Source: Nitrospina sp.
GTDB taxonomy: Bacteria; Nitrospinota; Nitrospinia; Nitrospinales; VA-1
DNA: 38,377 nt
Reading direction: 5' to 3'
Assembly: GCA_018653085.1 (NCBI GenBank)
Contig: JABIAY010000022.1
Span: 1-38,377 of the forward strand
Positions 25,085 to 32,408 of the stretch are shown one piece after another (within the stretch, counting starts at the first letter, position 1; every line of letters starts with the position of its first letter). A program made the position numbers and the translations under genes. A model generated the notes under the pieces. That model was not told the DNA's origin and searched no databases. It saw nothing but the letters and a program-made list of their open reading frames with translations.

Positions 25085-25564
25085 ATGAAAGCTTTCTTTC
25101 AAACAGATGAAAACATAAACAACCTTATTACTCGCGTTCTGCTTGGGATCGTTATGTTTCCCCACGGAGCCCAGAAACTTCTTGGATGGTTCGGCGGATA
25201 CGGGTTTGAGGGAACATTAGGATTTTTTACCAACCAAATGGGAATGCCCATGATCATTGCCATACTGGTTATTCTGGGTGAATCCCTGGGCGCACTGGGT
25301 TTGATAACCGGATTCCTGACCCGTTTTTGCGCGGCAGGGACTCTAATCATCATGGCAGGCGCTGCCGTCATGGCACATACGCCAAATGGATTTTTTATGA
25401 ACTGGTCCGGAAAACAGGGCGGCGAAGGTTTTGAATATCATATTCTGGCAATTGCTTTATGCCTGCCTCTTTTGATCAGTGGCGGAGGCCGATTTTCTGC
25501 AGATGGTTTTATTGTAAAACGCTTTTTCTCATTTTCAGGCGAAAAGCCTGCGGATGCAAATTGA
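25085..25564 (+). CDS. DoxX family membrane protein
   Basis: The ATG at 25085 is chosen because AGAGGAAA lies just upstream; the frame is open further back but without a ribosome site. The 159-residue product has four membrane helices and the family features RVLLGIVMFPHGAQKLLGWFGG near the N-terminus, ILGESLGALGLITGFLTRF, and GGGRFSADGFI at the end. DoxX proteins are inner-membrane and have been linked to quinone-dependent thiol or sulfur oxidation and oxidative stress. In many bacteria they neighbour pirin and nitroreductase-like genes, as here. Third gene of the sigma-54 operon; the nitroreductase begins 25 bases later. Confidence 0.88.
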   Translation: MKAFFQTDENINNLITRVLLGIVMFPHGAQKLLGWFGGYGFEGTLGFFTNQMGMPMIIAILVILGESLGALGLITGFLTRFCAAGTLIIMAGAAVMAHTPNGFFMNWSGKQGGEGFEYHILAIALCLPLLISGGGRFSADGFIVKRFFSFSGEKPADAN

Positions 25565-25589
25565 ACATTATTTTTAAAAAGGATTCACC

Positions 25590-26210
25590 ATGGAATTTTC
25601 AGAAGTTATTCAACAACGTCAATCTATTAAATCCTATCAGCCCGACAAGGAAATAAGCGATGCTGAGTTAAAAGAGCTCATACAGGAAGTGGTATTAAGC
25701 CCGAGTTCCTTCAACCTGCAACACTGGACATTCATCGCAGTCAAAGACACGGGCATTAAAGAAAAAATCCAGCAAGCCGCCTGGGGTCAGGAGCAGGTAG
25801 GAACCTGCCCGGTATTGCTTGTTATTTGTGGCAAATTAAATGCCCATCAGGATGCCTCTGAAATTTACAAAAATGTTCCAAAGGAAGTGACGGAAAAAGT
25901 TCTTCCCCTGATAAATGATTTTTATGAAGGCAAGGACCAGCTTCAAAGAGATGAAGCAATCCGCAGTGCTTCGCTGGCAGCTATGACTTTAATGCTGGCG
26001 GCTCATAACCGAGGATGGGGAACTGTGCCGATGATCGGATTTGACCCTGAAGCGGTTTCCAAGCTGGTAAATCTCAAGCCCAATTATATCCCGGTAATGA
26101 TGATGGCTCTGGGCTATAAGCAAGATGACCCAAAGCCCAGAGCTTATCGCAGACCCATCGAGGAAGTAGTCAGAATGAATACACTGGATGGCCCCGGTTT
26201 GAAGGGATAA
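25590..26210 (+). CDS. nitroreductase family protein (FMN-dependent NAD(P)H oxidoreductase)
   Basis: A 206-residue flavoenzyme. The N-terminal FMN phosphate motif (QQRQSIKSYQPDKEI), the SPSSFNLQHWTFIAV segment that contacts the isoalloxazine ring, and the C-terminal GWGTVPMIGFDPE loop are typical. Family members reduce nitroaromatics, quinones, enals or other electrophiles at NAD(P)H expense, normally as dimers. AAGGA precedes the ATG. It is the last gene of the CDGSH-pirin-DoxX operon, and the gap to DAHP synthase is only 46 bp, so some read-through is possible. The physiological substrate is not readable from sequence. Confidence 0.9.
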   Translation: MEFSEVIQQRQSIKSYQPDKEISDAELKELIQEVVLSPSSFNLQHWTFIAVKDTGIKEKIQQAAWGQEQVGTCPVLLVICGKLNAHQDASEIYKNVPKEVTEKVLPLINDFYEGKDQLQRDEAIRSASLAAMTLMLAAHNRGWGTVPMIGFDPEAVSKLVNLKPNYIPVMMMALGYKQDDPKPRAYRRPIEEVVRMNTLDGPGLKG

Positions 26211-26256
26211 ATGATATACTGATTTTCAACAGAAACCATTTTCAGGCGAGTGCTCA

Positions 26257-27276
26257 ATGATTATTGTTATGTCTTCGGATGCGACTCCGGAGGAAATAAA
26301 GAAAGTAGAAGACACCATCCATGAACTCGGTTACACCCCGCACGCGATTGTCGGTGTGGAGCGTAAAGTAATCGGGGCCGTAGGCGATGAACGAGGGAAA
26401 GACCGCCTTCAATCCATTGAAACCATGAGTGGAGTAGAGAGCGTATTCCCTATTCTCAAGCCTTATAAACTTGCCAGCCGCGAAGTGAAATCTACAGACT
26501 CGGTGATTCAAGTCGGCGGGGTTGCCATCGGCGGACCTGCTATCGCCATCATCGCGGGCCCATGCTCGGTGGAAAGCAAGGAACAGATATGCACAACCGC
26601 GAATCTGGTTAAAAGTTCCGGCGCCAACTTTCTCAGAGGAGGCGCTTACAAACCTCGAACTTCCCCCTACAGCTTTCAGGGAATGGAAGAGGACGGACTC
26701 AAACTACTGGCCGCGGCCAAGGAGGTTTCCGGACTGCCCATTGTCACCGAAGTTATGAATCCGCGGGAAATAGATCTGGTCGCACAATATGCCGATGTTA
26801 TCCAAGTCGGAGCCCGAAATATGCAGAATTTTTCATTATTAAAAGAACTGGGAAAGATAGACAAACCCATCCTTTTAAAACGGGGCATGATGAACACCAT
26901 CAAGGAATTTCTGATGTCTGCCGAATATATTCTTGCCGAAGGCAACAACCAACTGATTCTTTGCGAACGCGGCATCCGCACCTTTGAAACCGCAACCCGA
27001 AACACTCTGGATATCAGCTGTATACCGGTCCTGAAAAAAGAAACCCATCTCCCCATCATCGTAGACCCCAGTCATGCAACCGGGCATTGGGAAATGGTGG
27101 AGTCCATGTCACGCGCATCCATTGCCGCCGGTGCCGATGGGCTGATCATCGAGGTTCACCCCGATCCCGTCAAAGCTTTTTCTGACGGACCCCAGTCCCT
27201 GAAACCGGAAAAGTTTGCCCGACTTATGGAAAACCTGCGCCCCTTCGCCGAACTAATGGGCCGCACCCTCCGCTAG
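26257..27276 (+). CDS. aroF: 3-deoxy-7-phosphoheptulonate synthase (DAHP synthase, AroF type)
   Basis: The first enzyme of the shikimate pathway; it condenses phosphoenolpyruvate and erythrose 4-phosphate. This is the type I-beta form: a ferredoxin-like regulatory domain (1-~75, [20 protein letters not shown]) precedes the TIM barrel with [55 protein letters not shown] and [13 protein letters not shown]. The N-terminal domain confers tyrosine or phenylalanine inhibition in relatives. Length (339 aa) is normal. The final codons and the TAG stop lie inside the left inverted end of a dispersed repeat (copy D), so the repeat sets the C-terminus (TLR). No other aro genes are in the window. Confidence 0.95.
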   Translation: MIIVMSSDATPEEIKKVEDTIHELGYTPHAIVGVERKVIGAVGDERGKDRLQSIETMSGVESVFPILKPYKLASREVKSTDSVIQVGGVAIGGPAIAIIAGPCSVESKEQICTTANLVKSSGANFLRGGAYKPRTSPYSFQGMEEDGLKLLAAAKEVSGLPIVTEVMNPREIDLVAQYADVIQVGARNMQNFSLLKELGKIDKPILLKRGMMNTIKEFLMSAEYILAEGNNQLILCERGIRTFETATRNTLDISCIPVLKKETHLPIIVDPSHATGHWEMVESMSRASIAAGADGLIIEVHPDPVKAFSDGPQSLKPEKFARLMENLRPFAELMGRTLR

Positions 27277-27443
27277 GCGCGGGGCCAGTGTGCCATCGCT
27301 TTATTTCGCGAACAGAGAGTTATCTCGGCTCAATTAAGCTCTTGCCACCTTCCTTCCTTGTCAGGGGAAGCATTAAAGTATTGCGCTTGACGGCTTGGCT
27401 TGCTTGACGGGCAATGCAGTACTGGCCTCGCGCCCAGCGGAGG
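27267..27443. repeat. two-ended (MITE-like) copy D of the CCTAGYGG repeat family
   Basis: A 177-bp element with imperfect terminal inverted repeats. The left end, reverse-complemented, and the right end match at 26 of 34 positions, both finishing in CCYAGCGGAGG. A weak hairpin (CTTCCT...AGGGGAAG) marks the centre. The left half resembles copies A and B inverted, and the right half resembles copy C. It fills much of the 283-bp gap between aroF and glnD; the remaining bases up to glnD show nothing else clear. The element has no coding capacity. Confidence 0.65.
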
Positions 27444-27559
27444 TAAGTGCTTGAATTTCTGGTGTTTTAGGTTTACTCTGGAGCGGCTTTGATGGACAGG
27501 GATAACCTGTTCAGGATTTAGTAATCGGGTTCAATAACTCTTAAGTTTGGCGCTCCCGC

Positions 27560-30271
27560 ATGAGTGATTTATATCAATCCAACCGCAAACTTGTTGCAAC
27601 CTACCGGCAACAACTTCAACAAAAAATAGTTTCTCTTCATCAGGCAGAACAATCATCCGACAATATCGATCCACAAAAATTTTATCTGGGGTTCAAAGAC
27701 CGGGCCATTGAACTGGTCCAGAAGGAAACCGACCTGCTACAAAAAGAATGTGCAGACTCTGACAACTGCCACTTGTTGTTGCTCAAGCAAACTGCATTGG
27801 TAGACACTCTCGTACAGGCCAGTTTTTATTCCGCTGTTTGGTACTTCAATCACCAAAATAATCAGGAGTGGACGACGCAATCCGTCCCCATTGCCATTGT
27901 TGCGCGTGGCGGCTATGGCAGAGAGGAAATGTATTTTCGGTCCGATGTGGATATCCAAATCGTTTCAGAATCATCTATCAGTGAAAGCGACAAAAAAACC
28001 GCTGAGCAAATTATCCGGCATTTTGAATACCTCTTCGTCTTTCAGGATATTTTCCCCGCCTCCATCAACGCCTGCTACACCGAAAACGAAACGTTTGAAA
28101 AGGATCAGGACACCGCCAAGGTTGCCGACTTTATGGCTCTTTTGGAACATCGTTTTGTAGCCGGCAACTCCCTGGTTTATAGCGCATTTAAAAGTTCCAT
28201 CAAAACCGTCAGCCTGCTTTACCGCGAGGAGATTCAAAAACATTGTTTGAGCCATGAAGGATGTTATGAAGTCCAGAATACTGTCTTTCAGCAGGAACCG
28301 AATATTAAAGAAGAAATGCGCCGCCTGTACTGGGCATTGGTATCTGCACGGTTTCTTCAAAATATGACAACCACCAACCAGTTTGAACTGCTCGGCGAAT
28401 TGTTTGCAAAAAATCTGCTGAGTCCATTAGCTTATAAGAGCATGCAAAACGGGCTCCATCTTTTATCCCGGGTACGTTTATTTCTACATATTTTCCAGAA
28501 AGGCAGCCACCGGGACTCCATGAGCTTTGAAGTACGGGAAAAAATTGCACAGTCTATGGGATTCGATGTTAAGGCTTTTTTCCAAACCTACTTTTACGAT
28601 GCTGTGTATCCCCTTAAGCGGTTCAGCCGAAACCTGTACCAGGAGAGCATGGCGGTAGACACCAAAAAGAAGAAATGCCTTTCAGAGTTCTTTGCCCTCA
28701 ATACACAGAATCAAATTTACTTTGAGAAAAACCCTGAAAGCCTGTTCACCCAGGAACCTTTATGGCTATTCAAGGTTTTTATCTGGGTCGCTGAAAGAAA
28801 TTATTATTTATCCTATGAAGTGACCCGCGCCATTGAGCAACATGTTGATCAGGCGTATCCCATTTTCATGGACGAAGAGTCCAAACTGGAAACCCAGAAC
28901 TGCTTCAAACGTATTATCCGGGGAAAATATTTTTCAAAAGCTATCCGCCTGCTCCATGAATTCGGAATACTGGGGGATTGTTTTATTCCCGAATTCAATA
29001 ACCTGAAAGGCATACTCCAGGATATTTATGTGCACAAATTTCCAACGGACATCCATATACTTTCCGCTCTGGATGTTTTGAATGGGTTAGAGTTCCGTGA
29101 TACCGCCGATCCCTTTCTTTCCGAGCTTTATCACTCGCAAAGGGATAAAACGGCCCTGAAACTTTCCGTTTTGTTGCACGATATCGGCAAGGGTGCAAAG
29201 GTTGGCGACCAGAACGAAGAGCTGGTCGGCGCGAAAATGATCCCACATATTTTGGAGAACCTGGGTTATGGCGATAAACCCAAAAGGGTGGATGATGTTT
29301 CCTTTTTAGTGGAAAAACATTTGACCATGTACGACCTGATGCTCCTTGACCCGGAAGCCGATGACACCTATGACATGGTGCTCGACCTTGTCAACCATGA
29401 CAAGGAAAGGCTCAAGATGCTGGTTCTGCTTACCCACGCAGACCGCGGTGGAACCAAAATGGACCTGTCCTCTTTACAGATCGAACAATTAAAACTATTT
29501 TACCAATACACCCTTCACCACAAGAGGCGGGAAAGTGTTCCCAATAATGTCAAACTGGAGTTTCTGAAGATGGTTCGCCTGCCCCGGGAACTGCAAACAC
29601 AATTGGAAATCTATAATAAATTTACCCAATCGCGGGAACCTTTCATGACAGAAATGCTTTTTATGCCGGGGCAACCTTCTGAGCTGATTCTCTGCACCCA
29701 GGATATCCAGGGATTTTTGCATAAGATTTCTGCAGTTTTGGCATTCAACCAATTGGATATTGTCGAAGCCAATATTCAGACCTTTCGCGACAAGGTTTTT
29801 GATGTCTTTAAAGTTATCGATTCCACCGGGAAACCCATTGACTACGGAGATTTCTTTTTTATCCGACAGCGCATTCAGGACGACCTGCGTCGGATATTTG
29901 TCAATCAGGAACCCCTGGCATCGATATTCAAAGGAAAGACCATTAGCAAGGTTGCAGAAAAATCACCTTTTAGAGAAGTTAAACTGAAAATGAAAACCAT
30001 CGGGCGATCCGTAAAGTTGTCGACCCACAACGTTCCAGGCACATTCATGATGGAAGCCAAAGTGCTCTCTGACGCAAATATGGAATGCCAGAAAGCGGTC
30101 CTTCACACACATCAAGGTACCGCCTCAAATATTTTCTACCTGCGCCCCGAAGATGTAGAAAAAATCATGAATAATCAGGAACACTTTATTCAAACTTTTA
30201 AAAAATCCCTGCAACCTCTGTTAACCGGGGAACCACTATTTTTACAGGAGGAGCTGACACCCAGCTCCTGA
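27560..30271 (+). CDS. glnD: [protein-PII] uridylyltransferase / uridylyl-removing enzyme
   Basis: The nitrogen-status sensor that uridylylates PII proteins when glutamine is low and removes UMP when it is high. The 903-residue layout is standard: an N-terminal nucleotidyltransferase domain with GGYGREEMYFRSDVDIQIV (Gly117-Gly118, Asp129 and Asp131), a GlnE-like helical region, an HD hydrolase domain (LSVLLHDIGKG, His540-Asp541), and two C-terminal ACT domains (LILCTQDIQGFLHKISAVLA and VKLSTHNVPGTFMMEAKVLS) that bind glutamine. No glnB or glnK is in the window. No clear ribosome site precedes the ATG. The upstream gap carries repeat copy D. The call is secure from domain order. Confidence 0.93.
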   Translation: MSDLYQSNRKLVATYRQQLQQKIVSLHQAEQSSDNIDPQKFYLGFKDRAIELVQKETDLLQKECADSDNCHLLLLKQTALVDTLVQASFYSAVWYFNHQNNQEWTTQSVPIAIVARGGYGREEMYFRSDVDIQIVSESSISESDKKTAEQIIRHFEYLFVFQDIFPASINACYTENETFEKDQDTAKVADFMALLEHRFVAGNSLVYSAFKSSIKTVSLLYREEIQKHCLSHEGCYEVQNTVFQQEPNIKEEMRRLYWALVSARFLQNMTTTNQFELLGELFAKNLLSPLAYKSMQNGLHLLSRVRLFLHIFQKGSHRDSMSFEVREKIAQSMGFDVKAFFQTYFYDAVYPLKRFSRNLYQESMAVDTKKKKCLSEFFALNTQNQIYFEKNPESLFTQEPLWLFKVFIWVAERNYYLSYEVTRAIEQHVDQAYPIFMDEESKLETQNCFKRIIRGKYFSKAIRLLHEFGILGDCFIPEFNNLKGILQDIYVHKFPTDIHILSALDVLNGLEFRDTADPFLSELYHSQRDKTALKLSVLLHDIGKGAKVGDQNEELVGAKMIPHILENLGYGDKPKRVDDVSFLVEKHLTMYDLMLLDPEADDTYDMVLDLVNHDKERLKMLVLLTHADRGGTKMDLSSLQIEQLKLFYQYTLHHKRRESVPNNVKLEFLKMVRLPRELQTQLEIYNKFTQSREPFMTEMLFMPGQPSELILCTQDIQGFLHKISAVLAFNQLDIVEANIQTFRDKVFDVFKVIDSTGKPIDYGDFFFIRQRIQDDLRRIFVNQEPLASIFKGKTISKVAEKSPFREVKLKMKTIGRSVKLSTHNVPGTFMMEAKVLSDANMECQKAVLHTHQGTASNIFYLRPEDVEKIMNNQEHFIQTFKKSLQPLLTGEPLFLQEELTPSS
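30249..30269 (+). promoter_or_regulatory. hairpin spanning the glnD stop / TPR gene junction
   Basis: AGGAGCTG-ACACC-CAGCTCCT is a perfect 8-bp stem that traps a GGAGGAG stretch and ends on the glnD stop codon, 11 bases before the next ATG. It could couple translation of the TPR gene to that of glnD, because terminating ribosomes would open it. Confidence 0.35.
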
Positions 30272-30280
30272 TCATTCGCA

Positions 30281-30961
30281 ATGAAGCTTAAGTCAAATTC
30301 TCATCTGCTGGCAAAAATCACTTTCGTCCTGCTGGCTTCCCTCTCCTTGCTACCTTCTACGGCCTTCTCTGCGGAAAGCTATAAAAACTTTCTGGAAAAA
30401 GCACAACATCTGGATAAGGAAGAATTTTTTGAAGATGCCGTTAAGTACTGGCAAAAAACCCTTGATGCCAATCCGCCTCCAAACATTATTCTTTACGCCA
30501 AACTTAAACTTGCTAATACGTATTCACGACTGGGAAAACTGGATAAAACTGTCGAGATGTCCAGGGCACTGACAGAATCCAATCCCGAGCACTACGACTC
30601 CTGGTTTCATCTTGCCAATGCCCTTGCGGCCTTACGGCAATATGCACAAGCTATCGAAGCTTTCAAACAAACGGTCACGTTAAAACCCGAAGAAGGACTG
30701 GGCCGGGTGGGCCTGGCGTTTGCATATTTTGGTGATGGAAAACCCGATTCCGCCGTCGAAGAATTTAAAAAGGCCATGAAAATATTTAAAGCCAGTAAAA
30801 ATATTTCATGGTATCGGGATTGCCGTCTGGCCATCAATCAGGTAAAAGGGTTCGCCCGCTTCCCCCCGAATTTTGCCGATCTCTGGCTGGAAAAAAATCT
30901 TAAAAGAGTTCAAGACACTTATTTGAATGCGGTCCTGAATCTAGACAACCTGCTGAATTAA
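30281..30961 (+). CDS. exported TPR-repeat protein
   Basis: A 226-residue protein with a Sec-type signal peptide (hydrophobic ~12-28, cleavage near AFSAES). About four tetratricopeptide units span roughly 40-175 (for example YGKLANTYSRLGKLDKTVEM-like helices, WFHLANALAALRQYAQAIEA and VGLAFAYFGDGKPDSAVEEF). TPR solenoids mediate protein-protein contacts, so this is likely a periplasmic adaptor. Its start follows the glnD stop by nine bases, which implies co-transcription, but no functional tie to nitrogen control is evident. The only ribosome-site-like sequence is locked in the hairpin at the junction. Confidence 0.85.
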   Translation: MKLKSNSHLLAKITFVLLASLSLLPSTAFSAESYKNFLEKAQHLDKEEFFEDAVKYWQKTLDANPPPNIILYAKLKLANTYSRLGKLDKTVEMSRALTESNPEHYDSWFHLANALAALRQYAQAIEAFKQTVTLKPEEGLGRVGLAFAYFGDGKPDSAVEEFKKAMKIFKASKNISWYRDCRLAINQVKGFARFPPNFADLWLEKNLKRVQDTYLNAVLNLDNLLN

Positions 30962-31018
30962 TATTCGCACCAGCGTGATACCTCTCCGGGGCATGAAGTC
31001 AGCCAACCCTCCCCCAGA

Positions 31019-31111
31019 CCCCTCCCTGTGAAGGGAGGGGAGATAAAAATATTGCGCTTGATGGTGTTGTTTGCTTGACGGGTAATGCAATGCTGGCTCC
31101 ACGCCTAGTGG
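31019..31111 (+). repeat. CCTAGYGG repeat family, copy C with terminator-like hairpin
   Basis: Begins with a perfect 8-bp hairpin CCCCTCCC-TGTGAA-GGGAGGGG (31019-31040), which may end the glnD-TPR transcript. It continues TATTGCGCTTGA...GCTTGACGGGTAATGCAATGCTGGC to CACGCCTAGTGG. From TATTGCGCTTGA onward it matches the right half of copy D closely, mostly with C/T and A/G differences. Confidence 0.65.
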
Positions 31112-31114
31112 CAA

Positions 31115-31160
31115 CATTAAAAATTTTTAATGCCGAATTAATACTTCGTTAATATTAATT
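31115..31160. promoter_or_regulatory. AT-rich palindromes upstream of the candidate small RNA
   Basis: CATTAAAAATTTTTAATG (31115-31132) is a perfect 18-bp palindrome. AATTAATA-N9-TATTAATT (31136-31160) is a second inverted repeat. They lie directly before a TACAAT -10-like hexamer (31164-31169). They could be protein-binding sites or a bidirectional terminator remnant. Confidence 0.35.
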
Positions 31161-31175
31161 TTGTACAATTTGTCT

Positions 31176-31296
31176 AGTACTTTTCTCCTTCTTTATGGGG
31201 GGAACGAGCTCGGTGCCATGATCGGGTCTTTCCCCCACTCCTCCACATTAGGGGAACAGGCGGTCTGCCAAGCCCGCCTGTTCCCCTTTTGCTTTT
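31176..31296 (+). ncRNA. candidate small RNA with intrinsic terminator
   Basis: No protein frame is credible in the 578-bp gap 30962-31539, yet it holds a structured unit. A TACAAT hexamer at 31164-31169 could start a transcript near 31176. A stem GGGGGAA/TTCCCCC (about 31198-31236) follows, then a single-stranded stretch with ACTCCTCCACATT. It ends in a strong terminator, a perfect 13-bp stem GGGGAACAGGCGG/CCGCCTGTTCCCC (31251-31286) with TTTTGCTTTT. The exposed CTCCTCC is complementary to Shine-Dalgarno sequences, a feature of some regulatory RNAs. It does not look like 4.5S, 6S or tmRNA. The 5' end is uncertain. Confidence 0.45.
31250..31296 (+). terminator. strong rho-independent terminator
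   Basis: A perfect 13-bp GC-rich stem, extended by an A-T pair, with a 10-nt loop, followed by TTTTGCTTTT. No coding gene ends just upstream, which is why a small RNA is proposed. Confidence 0.85.
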
Positions 31297-31539
31297 CTCC
31301 GCCATGAAAACCTCTGATATTTGGCATAAGCCTAAAGAGGGGTTCATATTTCCATAAATTTAAGATACAATTGACCTTTAATCCTCATACATGAATGGAA
31401 TAGACCCTTTCAAATGAGGAAAGTCGCAATTTCTGTCGAACGGTAGAATAAAATTTTCGCCAAAACAGGCCCGGCATTGGTATAAACCAGCAAATTTTTC
31501 CACTCCCGGTAAAACCTCCAGAAAATAGAACTAAAATTT

Positions 31540-32118
31540 ATGGCTCGAAAATCGAAATACAATCTGGTCTGGATGGACTTGGAAATGACTGGTCTGGATG
31601 CAGAAAAAGAAGTCATCATCGAAATCGCTACTCTGATTACCGACAGCGAACTAAATACTCTTGAAGAAGGACCCTGTATCGCCATCCATCAAAGAGACGA
31701 GATTCTGGACAAAATGGATGAATGGAACACGAAACATCACAACGCATCGGGGCTGGTCAAACGAGTTCGCGAATCCTTGATAGATCAGGAGAAGGCCGAA
31801 AAACGGACTCTGGAATTCATCAAAAAACACTGTCCCAAAGGCACGTCTCCTTTATGTGGAAATTCCATTGGTCAGGATCGGAAGTTCCTTTCTAAGTATA
31901 TGACTGAGTTGCATGATTATTTTCACTATAGAAGTATTGATGTGACTTCGATCAAAGAACTCGTAAGCCGCTGGTATCCGGATGGTCCCAAATTCCCCAA
32001 AAAAAGCAATGAACATATGGCTCTCACGGATATCCGGGAATCGCTTCAGGAACTTGTCTTTTATCGACAGCATTATTTCATCGGTCGTGAAGCAAACATT
32101 GCCCAACCCACAACCTGA
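31540..32118 (+). CDS. orn: oligoribonuclease (3'-5' exoribonuclease, DEDDh)
   Basis: It degrades di- to pentaribonucleotides, including the linear pGpG left from cyclic di-GMP breakdown, in the cytoplasm. The 192-residue protein has the catalytic DEDDh set: Asp13 and Glu15 (LVWMDLEMTGLD), the central Asp in GNSIGQDRKFL, and His and Asp in HMALTDIRESLQE. Length and motif order match bacterial Orn very well. The 5' gap carries the candidate small RNA; the promoter was not identified. A Cys-rich small protein gene follows after 20 bases and is likely co-transcribed. A diguanylate cyclase elsewhere in the window makes the pGpG-clearing role relevant. Confidence 0.95.
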   Translation: MARKSKYNLVWMDLEMTGLDAEKEVIIEIATLITDSELNTLEEGPCIAIHQRDEILDKMDEWNTKHHNASGLVKRVRESLIDQEKAEKRTLEFIKKHCPKGTSPLCGNSIGQDRKFLSKYMTELHDYFHYRSIDVTSIKELVSRWYPDGPKFPKKSNEHMALTDIRESLQELVFYRQHYFIGREANIAQPTT

Positions 32119-32138
32119 AAACGACAAACATCCGAAAA

Positions 32139-32408
32139 ATGAATAAAGGCACTGTCATTACCCTGGTATTTCTGGCCTTCGTTGCCAGCGTTTCCATTGA
32201 CCTTCTTTGGACCGGCAATAAGTATGAATGCGAAATCTGCATCAAATATAAAGATCAGATCGTTTGCCAGAAAGTAAAAGGCATGGAAAAGCAAGACACC
32301 GTCATGACAGGCATGAGCACGGCCTGTGCCAAAGTGGCAAACGGTATGACCGAGTCTATAGAGTGCCAGGCCCAGCCTCTTGAAAAAATGGAGTGCAAGG
32401 AGATTTAG
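32139..32408 (+). CDS. small membrane-anchored or exported cysteine-rich protein
   Basis: I do not recognise this 89-residue protein. It has an N-terminal hydrophobic helix (~5-23, VITLVFLAFVASVSIDLLW) that could be an uncleaved anchor or signal. A short Cys-rich domain follows with six cysteines (YECEICIKYKDQIVCQ, TACAKV, IECQAQ, MECKEI), consistent with three disulfides outside the cytoplasm or a metal site. The gene lies between orn and the polytopic SpeE-like gene, and its 3' end overlaps the latter's proposed GTG start by 16 bases. This suggests one operon and perhaps a joint role in the envelope. Confidence 0.75.
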   Translation: MNKGTVITLVFLAFVASVSIDLLWTGNKYECEICIKYKDQIVCQKVKGMEKQDTVMTGMSTACAKVANGMTESIECQAQPLEKMECKEI

